Shown: positions 45,837 to 54,323 of the stretch, one piece after another
How positions within the stretch are numbered: the first letter of the stretch is position 1
Layout: each line of letters begins with the position of its first letter
Assembly (NCBI RefSeq): GCF_008107695.1
Contig: NZ_VIRG01000070.1
Coordinates: 62,001-126,000, forward strand
DNA from: Stappia sp. BW2
GTDB lineage: Bacteria; Pseudomonadota; Alphaproteobacteria; Rhizobiales; Stappiaceae
Direction: 5' to 3'
DNA: 64,000 bases
Translations under genes and position numbers: made by a program
Notes under the pieces: generated by a model
Told to the model about the DNA's origin: nothing
Database searches by the model: none
Seen by the model: the letters and a program-made list of their open reading frames with translations, nothing else

Positions 45837-46032
45837 CTGAGGCCTCAATCCGTTTCATTTGCCCTCTTTTACGAGGGGCGGAGAACCGCTTCAAGGGGAG
45901 AGGCGGTTGAAGCTTGCGGGAAATTGAATTTTCCGGGCGAGGTGAGGGAGCCGGAACATCCGGCAAGCCATTCATATGGGGACGGCGGCTGTAATTTCCA
46001 GCGGCAGCTGTCTTCATTGAGCGGGCTGCATC

Positions 46033-46824
46033 CTAGCGATCGAGAACGACGAACCCCTGCCGTTCGAAGGCTTCGCGCGCGTCTGGTCCCCTGAGATAGG
46101 CGAGAAACTCCGCTTCGGCAGGAAAGTCGCGGTTGGCGAGATCTGCCACGGGATAGACGATGGGCGGGTGGCTGTCTGCCGGAAAGGTTCCGGCGACAGT
46201 GACATTGTCCTCTGCAACGGCATCCGTTGCATAGACAATGCCGTAGGGGGCTTCACCGGTGGCGACCAGCGCGAGTGCGGCGCGGACATTGTTCGATTGA
46301 GCGATCCGGGGTTCCGCATCGTCCCAGAGCCCGAGGCTTTGCAAGGCCGCCTTGCCGTAGATGCCCGCGGGAACAGCATCGACCAGCGCCATGGCAAGGC
46401 GGTTGTCGCCAAGAAGGTTTGCAAGGTCCAGGTCAGACGTAATCTCGAGTGGGTGAGCTTCCTGGCCGTGCGCGATCAGGACGAGCGAATTGTTCAGAAG
46501 GTCGAACCGGCTGCCGGGCTCAAGAAGGCCGTCCTTCTCCAGAACGTCCATCCAGTCCGGATTGGCCGAAATGAAGACATCCGCAGGTGCGCCTTGCTGG
46601 ATCTGCCGGGCGAGCGCCGAGGAACCCGCCAGTGAAACCACCAGATCGTGTCCCGTGGCGGCTTCAAATCGCTGTTCGATTTCATTGAGGGCGTCAGCCA
46701 GACTTGCTGCTGCGAATACCGTGATCTGGTCTGCTGCGGCCGCTGTCGGCAAGACCGCAAGGCCTGCAAGAACGGTCGCACCGGCCAGCGAGCGCAGGCG
46801 GGTTTTGAGACTGGACTTGAACAT
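46033..46824 (-). CDS. modA: Molybdate-binding periplasmic protein
   Basis: 263 residues: signal peptide (to about residue 31, AAADQ), then the ModA fold with FAAASLADALNEIEQRFEAATGHDLVVSLAGSSALARQI (the Ser residues bind the oxyanion) and ISANPDWMDVL. It captures molybdate or tungstate for ModBC. No modB or modC lies beside it, so the membrane parts must be elsewhere. modE is immediately upstream. Confidence 0.93.
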   Translation of the reverse strand: MFKSSLKTRLRSLAGATVLAGLAVLPTAAAADQITVFAAASLADALNEIEQRFEAATGHDLVVSLAGSSALARQIQQGAPADVFISANPDWMDVLEKDGLLEPGSRFDLLNNSLVLIAHGQEAHPLEITSDLDLANLLGDNRLAMALVDAVPAGIYGKAALQSLGLWDDAEPRIAQSNNVRAALALVATGEAPYGIVYATDAVAEDNVTVAGTFPADSHPPIVYPVADLANRDFPAEAEFLAYLRGPDAREAFERQGFVVLDR

Positions 46825-46845
46825 GCGGGGAGGTCCTTGGAGTTT

Positions 46846-46869
46846 CGATATGTTTCTTCGGAAATATCG
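46846..46869 (-). promoter_or_regulatory. Mo-box-like inverted repeat upstream of modA
   Basis: CGATAT (46846-46851) and ATATCG (46864-46869) are exact inverted halves, with further matching TT and AA positions inside. Its size and TATA-like arms recall ModE binding sites. It lies in the gap between modE and modA, 22 bases before the modA start. Confidence 0.5.
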
Positions 46870-46895
46870 CGGGTAAATAGCCTGAAAGGCAAGCG

Positions 46896-47267
46896 TTATT
46901 TTCCGCTGGATATATCGCTCAGCATGGTCTTCAGTTTTTCGATATGCGGTTCTCCCGCAGCACGTGCCTTCAGTTCTATGGCACGATACTCCTCAAGAAC
47001 CGCCAGTCCTGTCTCGGTAATTTGTGCCCCTCCACCCTTCGCGCCGCCGCGGCTGCGTTCCACCAGAGGGGAGCGAAACATGACGTTCAGGGTTTCCACA
47101 AGCAGCCAGGCCCGCTTGTAGCTCATCCCCATTTCGCGGCCCGCGGCCGCAATCGATCCGGTGCGCTGGATGCGTTCCAGCAACTCGGCCTTGCCGGGCC
47201 CGATCATTTCATCCGGGCCGAACACGAGCCGGATGCGGAAGCGGGGGCTGCTGTCTTCGTCTGTCAT
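46896..47267 (-). CDS. modE: ModE-type molybdate regulator (DNA-binding domain only)
   Basis: 123 residues from the ATG at 47267; the frame is open for 12 more codons. It is the winged helix of ModE (LLERIQRTGSIAAAGREMGMSYKRAWLLVETLN, RSRGGAKGGGAQITETG). The C-terminal molybdate-binding Mop repeats are missing, as in many short LysR-N-type ModE homologues. It sits upstream of modA with the Mo-box-like repeat between. Confidence 0.87.
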   Translation of the reverse strand: MTDEDSSPRFRIRLVFGPDEMIGPGKAELLERIQRTGSIAAAGREMGMSYKRAWLLVETLNVMFRSPLVERSRGGAKGGGAQITETGLAVLEEYRAIELKARAAGEPHIEKLKTMLSDISSGK

Positions 47268-47420
47268 GAACTGATATTGACCGTGCCCGCGACGTCTGGA
47301 CAAGGCGCAATTTGCGGTTCAGCGGGTTTGTCCCAATGTGTAGGCGGTGCAGGGGCAGGGAATTTGGACCCGTGCAAGAAGGAGCCGGTGCGGAGATAGC
47401 ACGCACCGGCCCGTTTGTGG

Positions 47421-48446
47421 TTATTCGGCTGCCTCTTCCGTCTGGCTCTGCCGTGCCGTTGCAAGCTCGCTTGCATCTTCCCAGCCGGGCGCATCGTCGA
47501 ATGCCACGACGGGGCGCTGTTTCTTCCGGTTGAGCAGCAGTCTGGTGGAATCCCGCTTTGCGTAATGGCCTGCCGGATCAGCCGCAGCCTTGGCGAAGGC
47601 GATCATGCCAAGGTCGATCTCCGCATAGACGAGGCCTTCCTCATCCTGGGCAATCCGTGTGCCGATTTCCTGTCCGTCCGGTGCGTAGATGCGGGTGTAG
47701 CCACCGCCGAGCGGACACAAAGCTTCTTTCTCCGCATCGCCCTGGCAGATCTCTTCCTGAATTTCCCTGGTGACCAGCGAACAGGGCGCAAGAACGAAAC
47801 AACTGCCTTCGACCGCGTAGATCATCGACGCCGCGTTGTTGACCTCGTGGCCAAGGGCATAGGCCATGCCCTTGTAGAGGTGGAGATTGGGCCAGGCGGC
47901 GCAGTGGATCTGCTCGTTCTGCGCATACATGGCGTATTTCGACAGCGGCTGCAGGTGTTCCCAGCAGGCCAGTTGCCCGATGCGGCCAAGAGACGTTTCG
48001 ACCACGCTAAGATCGGAGCCGTCGCCTTCGCCATAGACCGTGCGTTCCACGTGAGTGGGCTTGAGCTTGCGCCGTCGGTTCACGACAGTCCCGGTCTCGT
48101 CAAAATGCCACTGGGCGATATAGAGCGAGCCGCCGTCCCGTTCCGAGCAGCCCATGGAGACCTGGACGTTGTGTTTCCGGCAGGCGTCGGCAAGGCGCTT
48201 TTCGTGATCCGATCCGGCGACGATGGAGTTTTCGAAATAGCGTCCGGCAAACTGCATCTGCCAGGCGACGGGCCCAAGCCAGATATAGTTGGGATAACCG
48301 GGCAGCCAGGTTTCGCTGAAGGCGACCAGTCTGGCTCCTGCGGACGCAGCTTCTTCTATCAGCCGGACGGCTTTGTCGATGCCGGCCTCAAGATCGAGAA
48401 AACAGGGGGCAGCCTGGACGGCCGCAACTTTGAATGTCTGGGTCAT
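47421..48446 (-). CDS. Nitrilase
   Basis: 341 residues from the ATG at 48446, with AGGAGG eight bases upstream; the frame continues 50 codons beyond. The carbon-nitrogen hydrolase triad is Glu45 (FSETWLPGYP), Lys127 (RRKLKPTHVER) and Cys161 (GQLACWEHLQPL). CWEH is the mark of true nitrilases, which turn nitriles into acids and ammonia. The divergent AraC-type gene is the probable regulator. Confidence 0.92.
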   Translation of the reverse strand: MTQTFKVAAVQAAPCFLDLEAGIDKAVRLIEEAASAGARLVAFSETWLPGYPNYIWLGPVAWQMQFAGRYFENSIVAGSDHEKRLADACRKHNVQVSMGCSERDGGSLYIAQWHFDETGTVVNRRRKLKPTHVERTVYGEGDGSDLSVVETSLGRIGQLACWEHLQPLSKYAMYAQNEQIHCAAWPNLHLYKGMAYALGHEVNNAASMIYAVEGSCFVLAPCSLVTREIQEEICQGDAEKEALCPLGGGYTRIYAPDGQEIGTRIAQDEEGLVYAEIDLGMIAFAKAAADPAGHYAKRDSTRLLLNRKKQRPVVAFDDAPGWEDASELATARQSQTEEAAE

Positions 48447-48507
48447 GTGATGTCCTCCTAGGCCATTCAGCCTGCCGGAGCGGCGGCGCGTTTGCTTTTG
48501 CGCATGA

Positions 48508-48531
48508 GCCAAAAAACTTGCGTTTTTGGGC
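48508..48531. promoter_or_regulatory. Inverted repeat between nitrilase and araC-type genes
   Basis: GCCAAAAAAC and GTTTTTGGGC are inverted 10-base arms (one mismatch) around a four-base loop. The position, 62 bases before the nitrilase ATG and 40 bases before the regulator ATG, suits a shared control site. Confidence 0.4.
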
Positions 48532-48570
48532 AGACTGCCGAAAATCGATCCGTCGAACACGGAAACGGAT

Positions 48571-49524
48571 ATGAGCAGCCAGGCCTCATACAGCACAGCG
48601 GAGATCGCACCGCGCGACCGCTTCGCCTATTGGCGAGAAGCGGTCTGCGACTCTTACGTTCAACTGGGCTGTGAAGCTGGCGAGGGCCCCGGCTTTAAAG
48701 GCCGTCTGGAAATCGAGCGTCATTCGGCCCTGTCGGTCTCCAGAGTATCGGGAACAGCGCACAGGGTCGTGCGGCGTCCAAGCGATATCCGGGCTGCGTC
48801 CGAGGCCGATTTCCTTGTCAGTCTGCAGACGGCAAACTCCTCGCGTGTGACCCAATTCGGAAAGACATCGGTTCTGCGTCCCGGTGACATGGTGGTCTAC
48901 GACAGCACCCAGCCTTACTGTCTGGATCTGACGGAACCCTTTTCACAAACGGTCCTGCAGTTTTCGAAGGCAAGCCTGCTGAGCCGCCTGCCGTTCGCGG
49001 AGACGCTCGGCGGGACGTGGATCGATGGGCAAAGTGACATCGGCCGCCTGGTGCGGGAGAGTATCCTGGCATTTTCAGTTCATCTGAAAAGCGGCACACC
49101 GGCCTTCACCGCCACGCTTCAGGAAACGCTGCTCGATCTGGTTGCGACCGGCTTGGCAGGCGGCCGCAAGAGCGATCTGGCATTGTCCTCCTTCGACCGG
49201 CAGATCCTGCTCAGGGCGCGCAGTTTCATCGCCAGCCATATTCGCGATCCCGAACTCGACCGGAACCGTGTGGCGTCGGCCACCGGCCTTTCGGTGCGGC
49301 GTCTCAATGCGATCTTTCAGTGTGAAGGCTCTTCGATCGCTGGAGAAATCCGGCAGAAACGACTGGACGTCGTTGCTGCGGCATTGCGTGACCCGAGATT
49401 TGCGGCGCTGTCGATCAGCGAAGTCGCGATGCGCTGCGGATACAGCAATCTTCAGCATTTTTCGACGCTGTTTCGCAAGGTGTTCGGCCGTTCGCCCCGG
49501 GGATACCGGGACGAACAGGCGTAG
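48571..49524 (+). CDS. AraC-family regulator, probable nitrilase activator
   Basis: 317 residues from the ATG at 48571. The N-terminal ~180 residues match the AraC-binding-like domain (FLVSLQTANSSRVTQFGKTSVLRPGDMVVYDSTQPY) of NitR/FeaR-type activators. The C-terminal ~100 residues are the AraC helix-turn-helix pair (NRVASATGLSVRRLNAIFQ; ISEVAMRCGYSNLQHFSTLFRKVFGRSPRGYR). It is divergent from the nitrilase gene. Confidence 0.9.
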   Translation: MSSQASYSTAEIAPRDRFAYWREAVCDSYVQLGCEAGEGPGFKGRLEIERHSALSVSRVSGTAHRVVRRPSDIRAASEADFLVSLQTANSSRVTQFGKTSVLRPGDMVVYDSTQPYCLDLTEPFSQTVLQFSKASLLSRLPFAETLGGTWIDGQSDIGRLVRESILAFSVHLKSGTPAFTATLQETLLDLVATGLAGGRKSDLALSSFDRQILLRARSFIASHIRDPELDRNRVASATGLSVRRLNAIFQCEGSSIAGEIRQKRLDVVAAALRDPRFAALSISEVAMRCGYSNLQHFSTLFRKVFGRSPRGYRDEQA

Positions 49525-49554
49525 CGGCGACGCAGCGGCGCTGAGACGGCGTGA

Positions 49555-49998
49555 TCAGGCTGGCGATCTGGACGATTTCAGTTCATCGCGGATCTCAATC
49601 AGAACGTCGATCTGCGAGGGAGCGGTCTTGACCTCCGGCTCGACGTCGTCCGGCTTTTCTGCCACGGACTTGATCCGATTGACCGTCTTGACCAGCATGA
49701 AGACGACGAACGCGATAATCAGAAAGTTGATGCAGGACGTCAGAAAGGCGCCGTAGGCGAAAACGGCGGCGCCGCTTTCACGAGCGGCGGCAAGGCCGGT
49801 GCCTGCGGGAACGTCTCCGGACAGAACGACATACATCGACGTGAAATCGATGCCACCGAGGATGAGCCCGATAATCGGGTTGATCAGGTCATTGACCAGG
49901 CTGGTGACAATGGCTGTGAAGGCAGCGCCGATGATGATGCCGACGGCCAGGTCAATCACGTTGCCCTTGGCGATAAAGTCCCGAAATTCCTGAATCAT
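49555..49998 (-). CDS. mscL: Large-conductance mechanosensitive channel
   Basis: 147 residues. [40 protein letters not shown] is the typical N-terminal amphipathic helix plus pore helix; TM2 is at about 95-115, followed by a charged C-terminal helix. It opens under strong membrane tension and releases solutes during osmotic down-shock. Confidence 0.96.
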   Translation of the reverse strand: MIQEFRDFIAKGNVIDLAVGIIIGAAFTAIVTSLVNDLINPIIGLILGGIDFTSMYVVLSGDVPAGTGLAAARESGAAVFAYGAFLTSCINFLIIAFVVFMLVKTVNRIKSVAEKPDDVEPEVKTAPSQIDVLIEIRDELKSSRSPA

Positions 49999-50152
49999 AT
50001 GCTGACCTCAAATTTTCCTGATACCGAACCTGTCGTCCGGGACGGCCCGGCGGATACGCAAACGGCCGGGCTTCCTGACGGGCTTAACGATTTTCCCGGT
50101 CAGGTGGCCGTTGTCCATAACAAAGTGAGGGCTGTCTTCTGTGCGCGGCGGG

Positions 50153-50728
50153 TCAGGCGGCGCGCTCCTTTCCGTGCAGCCACAGGAGCTGCTTTTCGCT
50201 TTCGATGGAATCGGCAAATCCGGCACGGACGGTCTTGATGGCCTCTGCCGGGGAAAGGCCCCGTTCGATCAGCATGCTGGCAGCGACCGTTCCGGAGCGG
50301 CCAGCGCCATAGTGGCACGACAGGGCCACCGTTCCTCCGGAGGTCAGCAGGGCGCGGATCTCGGGATCGATCTTGGTCCAGTGGTCCATGAAAGCTCCAT
50401 CGGGTGCTTCGTAGTCCTTGATCGGCAGATGGGCGATCCGGATCGATCTTGCAGCCGCTGTCTGCGTCAGCAGTCCCCAAGCCTCTTCAGGCACTTCCCC
50501 GAATTCCACGAGCACGATCAGAAGGCCGCAGGCGGCGAGCGCGGGGGAAGACAGCGTCGCGGCCATGCGTTCGCTGTCAACATAGGCATTGCCCTGAACG
50601 TCGAAGGCCAGTCCGGGAAATCCGAGCGTCGCAATATGCCCGCCGCCGGGGCAGGCAATAACGGTTCGAATGCTTGTGTCGTCCTCCATCAGCCGGGCTC
50701 GAAGGTCAGGGGGGTATTTTTCCATCAA
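50153..50728 (-). CDS. Dual-specificity / tyrosine phosphatase-like protein
   Basis: 191 residues. The P-loop CHYGAGRSG (C-x5-R) sits in the last third, with a possible acid loop at PIKDYEAPDG. The fold belongs to the cysteine phosphatases found as stand-alone cytoplasmic proteins; the substrate is unknown. Two ATGs (codons 1-2) leave the start slightly open. It stands between mscL and the amino-acid binding protein gene on the same strand. Confidence 0.85.
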   Translation of the reverse strand: MMEKYPPDLRARLMEDDTSIRTVIACPGGGHIATLGFPGLAFDVQGNAYVDSERMAATLSSPALAACGLLIVLVEFGEVPEEAWGLLTQTAAARSIRIAHLPIKDYEAPDGAFMDHWTKIDPEIRALLTSGGTVALSCHYGAGRSGTVAASMLIERGLSPAEAIKTVRAGFADSIESEKQLLWLHGKERAA

Positions 50729-50812
50729 TGTCTTTCCGTGGTTATCCTAGCATTCCTGTCACGCTTGTGACGATTGCCGGCGGATGACAGTGCGCCCCCG
50801 CCGGTATTTTGT

Positions 50813-51859
50813 TTAGCGGATCGGGTAGGCGTACATCTGGCCGCCGTCACCCACCAGGGCATTAGCGGTTTCCGAGAGGTCGATCCCGAACGGGGTTTCC
50901 TTGCCCAGGTGACGCTCGAAGACCTCGGAATAGGCACCGACCTGGCTGATGACCTGGAAGGCCCAATCCTTCGGCAAGCCCAGCTTGCCGGCCATTTCTG
51001 CCGCTGCGCTGTCTTCGGCAAAAAGGCGCTGAACCGCCTTGGGCTGGCTCTCCAGATCCTCGACGATTGCCGTGACATTTTTCGAGGTGACACCCAGGAT
51101 ATCGGCATTCAGCATGACCTGAAACGCCCAGAAGACGGCTGCCTCGAGAGCCTGATCTGGCTGGGTCACCAGCGTCAGCGGTTCGGCCGAGATCACTTCC
51201 GGCAGGATCGTGTAGGTTTCCGGGGTGTCGGACAGCAGGCGGTCGCTGAGGAGCGCGGTCACATCCGAGGCGTAGACATCGCATTTGCCGGAGAAGAAAG
51301 CCTCGAGCCGGGCGGTCTTGTCGGCAATGTTCTCGACACGATACTGGATATCGCGGTCGCCGAACCAGTCGGCGATGTTGAGAAGCGTGGTGGAGCCGTC
51401 CTCGGCGCAGACCGTCGCACCGTTAAGCTCAGTGGCGCTGGAGACGCCGAGCGTCTTGGGCACCATGAAACCCTGACCGTCAAAAAAGGTCGTTGCGACG
51501 AAGGCCAGACCCGGGTCGGCGTCACGCGTGCCGGTGGCGGTGATCGAGCGCGAGGCCATGTGAGCGCCGTCGGCAACAATCGTCTTCATGGAGTCGGAAA
51601 AGCCGATCCCACGAATGTCGGCCTTGGTGGCGTCGCCGAGTATCGCGGCGGCGGCCATGCGACAGAAGTCGGTGTTGAATCCCTGGAAGACGCCTTGGCT
51701 GTCGGGAACCGAAAAGCCGGGCGAGTTCGGGTTTACAAGGCAGATCAGCTTATCTTTGGCGATGATGTCGTCAAGTACCGGACCGGACAGAGCCGGAGTT
51801 GCGAAAAAGGCCGCCGTGAGTGCGGCGACTGAGGACAGGAGATTTTTCATTGCGGTCAT
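50813..51859 (-). CDS. Amino-acid ABC transporter substrate-binding protein (AapJ-like)
   Basis: 348 residues with a signal peptide (ATPALSGP near residue 25). Type-2 periplasmic binding fold like AapJ/BztA: GFSVPDSQGVFQGFNTDFCRMAAAAILGDATKADI, then GDGGQMYAYPIR at the end. The permease genes are upstream on the same strand, but a 141-bp gap and its own operator-like site suggest a separate promoter. No ATPase gene is present nearby. Confidence 0.9.
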   Translation of the reverse strand: MTAMKNLLSSVAALTAAFFATPALSGPVLDDIIAKDKLICLVNPNSPGFSVPDSQGVFQGFNTDFCRMAAAAILGDATKADIRGIGFSDSMKTIVADGAHMASRSITATGTRDADPGLAFVATTFFDGQGFMVPKTLGVSSATELNGATVCAEDGSTTLLNIADWFGDRDIQYRVENIADKTARLEAFFSGKCDVYASDVTALLSDRLLSDTPETYTILPEVISAEPLTLVTQPDQALEAAVFWAFQVMLNADILGVTSKNVTAIVEDLESQPKAVQRLFAEDSAAAEMAGKLGLPKDWAFQVISQVGAYSEVFERHLGKETPFGIDLSETANALVGDGGQMYAYPIR

Positions 51860-51893
51860 CCCTTCACACTGGTCGAGAAATTTCTATACCTCA

Positions 51894-51909
51894 ATACCTG
51901 TATACAAGT
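51894..51909 (-). promoter_or_regulatory. Operator-like word upstream of the amino-acid binding protein gene
   Basis: ATACCTGTATACAAGT, with the perfect core TGTATACA, lies 35 bases before the start codon. The same 16 bases occur in opposite orientation at 54259-54274, before the divergent permease and GntR genes. Confidence 0.6.
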
Positions 51910-52000
51910 ACATTGTAACAGTTTCTTGACGTCTGTCTACGGGACAGAACAAAGACTTTCTGCTGGCAACCAGGCGGCTATCGCCTTTGCGGATAGATCG

Positions 52001-53071
52001 TCAGGAAGCGGAATTGCGATGAAGCTGCCGGCCGATGCCGGACAGGTAGGCGCAGGACAGAAAGAACCACAGGCCGACAAGCACATAGGCTTCCAGGGCG
52101 TTGTCCCGCCATTCCGGATCGCCGAAGGACATGCGGGCGGTCGCGGTCAGGTCGTGAATGCCGACGACGACAACGAGGGAGGTGTCCTTGTAGGCCCCGA
52201 TGAGACTGTTCACGAGAGAGGGCAGGCTGCGGCGGATGGCTTGTGGCAGCACGACAAGCCGGGTGGCCTGCCAGTAGGTCATGCCGAGCGAATTGGCCGC
52301 TTCGCCCTGTCCAGCAGGCAGGGAGAGAAGACCGCCACGGATATCTTCCGCGAAATAAGACGCATGGAAGAACACCAGTGCCACCAGTGTTGCCATGACC
52401 GGAGAAATGCTGACACCTGCCGGCAGCGTCAGAGGCAGCACGAAAATGCCGACGAACAGCACCGTCAGCATCGGGACCCCGCGGGTGATCTCCACATAGG
52501 AAGAGGCAAGGAGTGCGAGGATCGGATGGGAGGTCTGCACGCGGGCGAGCGTCAGCAGGACGCCAAGCGGAAAGGCAAGCGCAACGGCGACGATCGACAG
52601 GATCAGAAGAATGGGCAAACCGTTCCAGCGCACCGGGTCGACGGCTTGAAGGCCGAAAACACCGCCGCCCATCAGGACGAAGGACAATCCGATGACAAGA
52701 ACCCAGATCGCGGCCAGTTGCCCGGCATTGAGCCGGGGCGGTTTGCCGACCATCTGGCGGCAGGTCAGAACGGCCAGGAGGCATAACATCACAGAGACGG
52801 CTGCGGGGCGTGCCTGCAGGTCGAAGGGGTAGGTGCCGAACAGAATAAGCCGGACCTTTTCCGTCAGGAAGGGCCAGCAGAGACCTGTCGTCTCGCGGCA
52901 GGCATCTGCCTCCTGCCAGGGCCAGACGGCCTCCAGCAACAGCCATCGGATCGAGACCCAGGCAATTGCGACGATCAGGCCCCCGGTCAGCAGGGACAGG
53001 GCAGCTGCCAGCGGTGACGAAAACCCCTCCCTGAGGCCAGTGCGCAGATGCGCCGCGAAGGTGAAGTTCAT
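52001..53071 (-). CDS. Amino-acid ABC transporter permease (AapM-like)
   Basis: 356 residues with about eight membrane segments. The C-terminal HisM-type core contains SSYVEITRGVPMLTVLFV and the EAA loop with AANSLGMTYWQATRLVVLPQAIRRSLPSLVNSLIGAYKDTSLV. The length and extended N-terminus fit the M-type subunit of the general L-amino-acid transporter. It begins four bases after the partner permease. Confidence 0.9.
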   Translation of the reverse strand: MNFTFAAHLRTGLREGFSSPLAAALSLLTGGLIVAIAWVSIRWLLLEAVWPWQEADACRETTGLCWPFLTEKVRLILFGTYPFDLQARPAAVSVMLCLLAVLTCRQMVGKPPRLNAGQLAAIWVLVIGLSFVLMGGGVFGLQAVDPVRWNGLPILLILSIVAVALAFPLGVLLTLARVQTSHPILALLASSYVEITRGVPMLTVLFVGIFVLPLTLPAGVSISPVMATLVALVFFHASYFAEDIRGGLLSLPAGQGEAANSLGMTYWQATRLVVLPQAIRRSLPSLVNSLIGAYKDTSLVVVVGIHDLTATARMSFGDPEWRDNALEAYVLVGLWFFLSCAYLSGIGRQLHRNSAS

Positions 53072-53075
53072 TCGG

Positions 53076-54227
53076 TCACCTTGTCTCGCGCCTGGTCAGG
53101 CGACGATGGAAGCGGTTAAAGGTCGTGGTCAGGCCGAGACACAGGGCAAGGTAGAGCCCCATGGTGATCAGCATCATTTCCAGCGGCTTGAAGCTCTGGT
53201 TGATGATGGTGCCGGAGACCGACATCAGATCGGAATAACCGACCGCGATGGCAATGGAGGTATTCTTGACCAGATTGACATACTGGTTGTTCATTGGCGG
53301 GATGACGATCCGGATCACCTGGGGCAGGACGATCAGGCGGATCGACTGCCAGGGCGTCAGGCCCAGCGCCTTTGCAGCCTCCGTCTGGCCTTTCGGAATC
53401 GCCAGAAGGCCGCCGCGGACCACTTCCGCGATCTGGGCGCCGTGGTAGATGCCGAGCGTTGCGGCGATGACCACGAATTGCAACGATAGCCGTCCGCCGC
53501 CCTGAAAATCAAATCCCTTCAATTCGGGAACGGACACCGTTACCGGGACCTGGAAGACAAGGATCGCCAGCAGTGGCAGGGCGATTGGCAAGAGGTTGAT
53601 CGCGGCGGTTTCCGCCGCTCCGCTCCGGCGGTCCGCAAGTTTATGACGCGCGCGCCACAAAAAGCCGATGCCTAGTCCAACAACAGCCGCCGCGACGGCA
53701 AACCACATTCTCTGGTTCGAGACCACAACCGGAAAATTGACGGAACGGTTGGAGAGATGGAACGGTCCCACCGAGATCGCCTCGCGAACATGCGGCAGGC
53801 CGTTGACGGCCAGGACGAACAGGATCAGCAGTACAAGCAGCTTGGGCAGGTTGCGGAAGACTTCGACATAGGCCAGTGCCAGGGCACGTCCGATCGGGCT
53901 GGGGCCGACGCTGACAAGCCCGAAGACAACGCCGATCACGGTCGCAAGAACCAGACAGACAGCGGCCAGGAAAACAGTGTTTGCCAATCCGACCAGGATG
54001 ACGCGGGCATAGCTGTCGCTGGGGGCGTAAGGGATCAGCGAGCTGCTGACGTCGAACCCGGCCTCCCGGACCAGAAATCCGAAGCCGGGGCTGACCCCGG
54101 CGGCTTCCATATTGGCCAGAACGTTGAAGACCGCCAGTGCCAGAACGAGCGCAAGCCCTCCGACCGCGGCGATGTCCGAGAGGTGCAGGCGCTTCTCTGC
54201 CGGAGGGGGTGGGCTTGGTGGAATCAT
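53076..54227 (-). CDS. Amino-acid ABC transporter permease (AapQ-like)
   Basis: 383 residues, first gene of the permease pair. It has a short Pro-rich cytoplasmic start, a long periplasmic stretch after TM1, and the EAA motif AAKALGLTPWQSIRLIVLPQVIRIVIPPMNNQYVNLVKNTSIAIAVGYSDL near the end. The order Q then M matches aap/bzt operons, but the binding protein gene comes last and the ATPase is missing. It is divergent from the GntR gene. Confidence 0.9.
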   Translation of the reverse strand: MIPPSPPPPAEKRLHLSDIAAVGGLALVLALAVFNVLANMEAAGVSPGFGFLVREAGFDVSSSLIPYAPSDSYARVILVGLANTVFLAAVCLVLATVIGVVFGLVSVGPSPIGRALALAYVEVFRNLPKLLVLLILFVLAVNGLPHVREAISVGPFHLSNRSVNFPVVVSNQRMWFAVAAAVVGLGIGFLWRARHKLADRRSGAAETAAINLLPIALPLLAILVFQVPVTVSVPELKGFDFQGGGRLSLQFVVIAATLGIYHGAQIAEVVRGGLLAIPKGQTEAAKALGLTPWQSIRLIVLPQVIRIVIPPMNNQYVNLVKNTSIAIAVGYSDLMSVSGTIINQSFKPLEMMLITMGLYLALCLGLTTTFNRFHRRLTRRETR

Positions 54228-54258
54228 GATCCTGTATGTATACTGGTGAGATTACCAA

Positions 54259-54274
54259 ACTTGTATACAGGTAT
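54259..54274. promoter_or_regulatory. Operator-like word between permease and GntR genes
   Basis: ACTTGTATACAGGTAT is the exact reverse complement of 51894-51909. A related, imperfect copy (CTGTATGTATACTGG, 54232-54246) lies next to it. This is a good candidate binding site of the GntR protein encoded at 54324. Confidence 0.6.
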
Positions 54275-54323
54275 ATCGATGCGACGTAAACCGTGCTTTA
54301 TACCAATTGGACATGATGACCTG

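Noticed and set aside
53757..54323. N-terminal 189 codons of the long frame leading into the GntR gene
   Set aside because: They run antisense through the AapQ-like permease gene; the GntR domain starts only at 54324.
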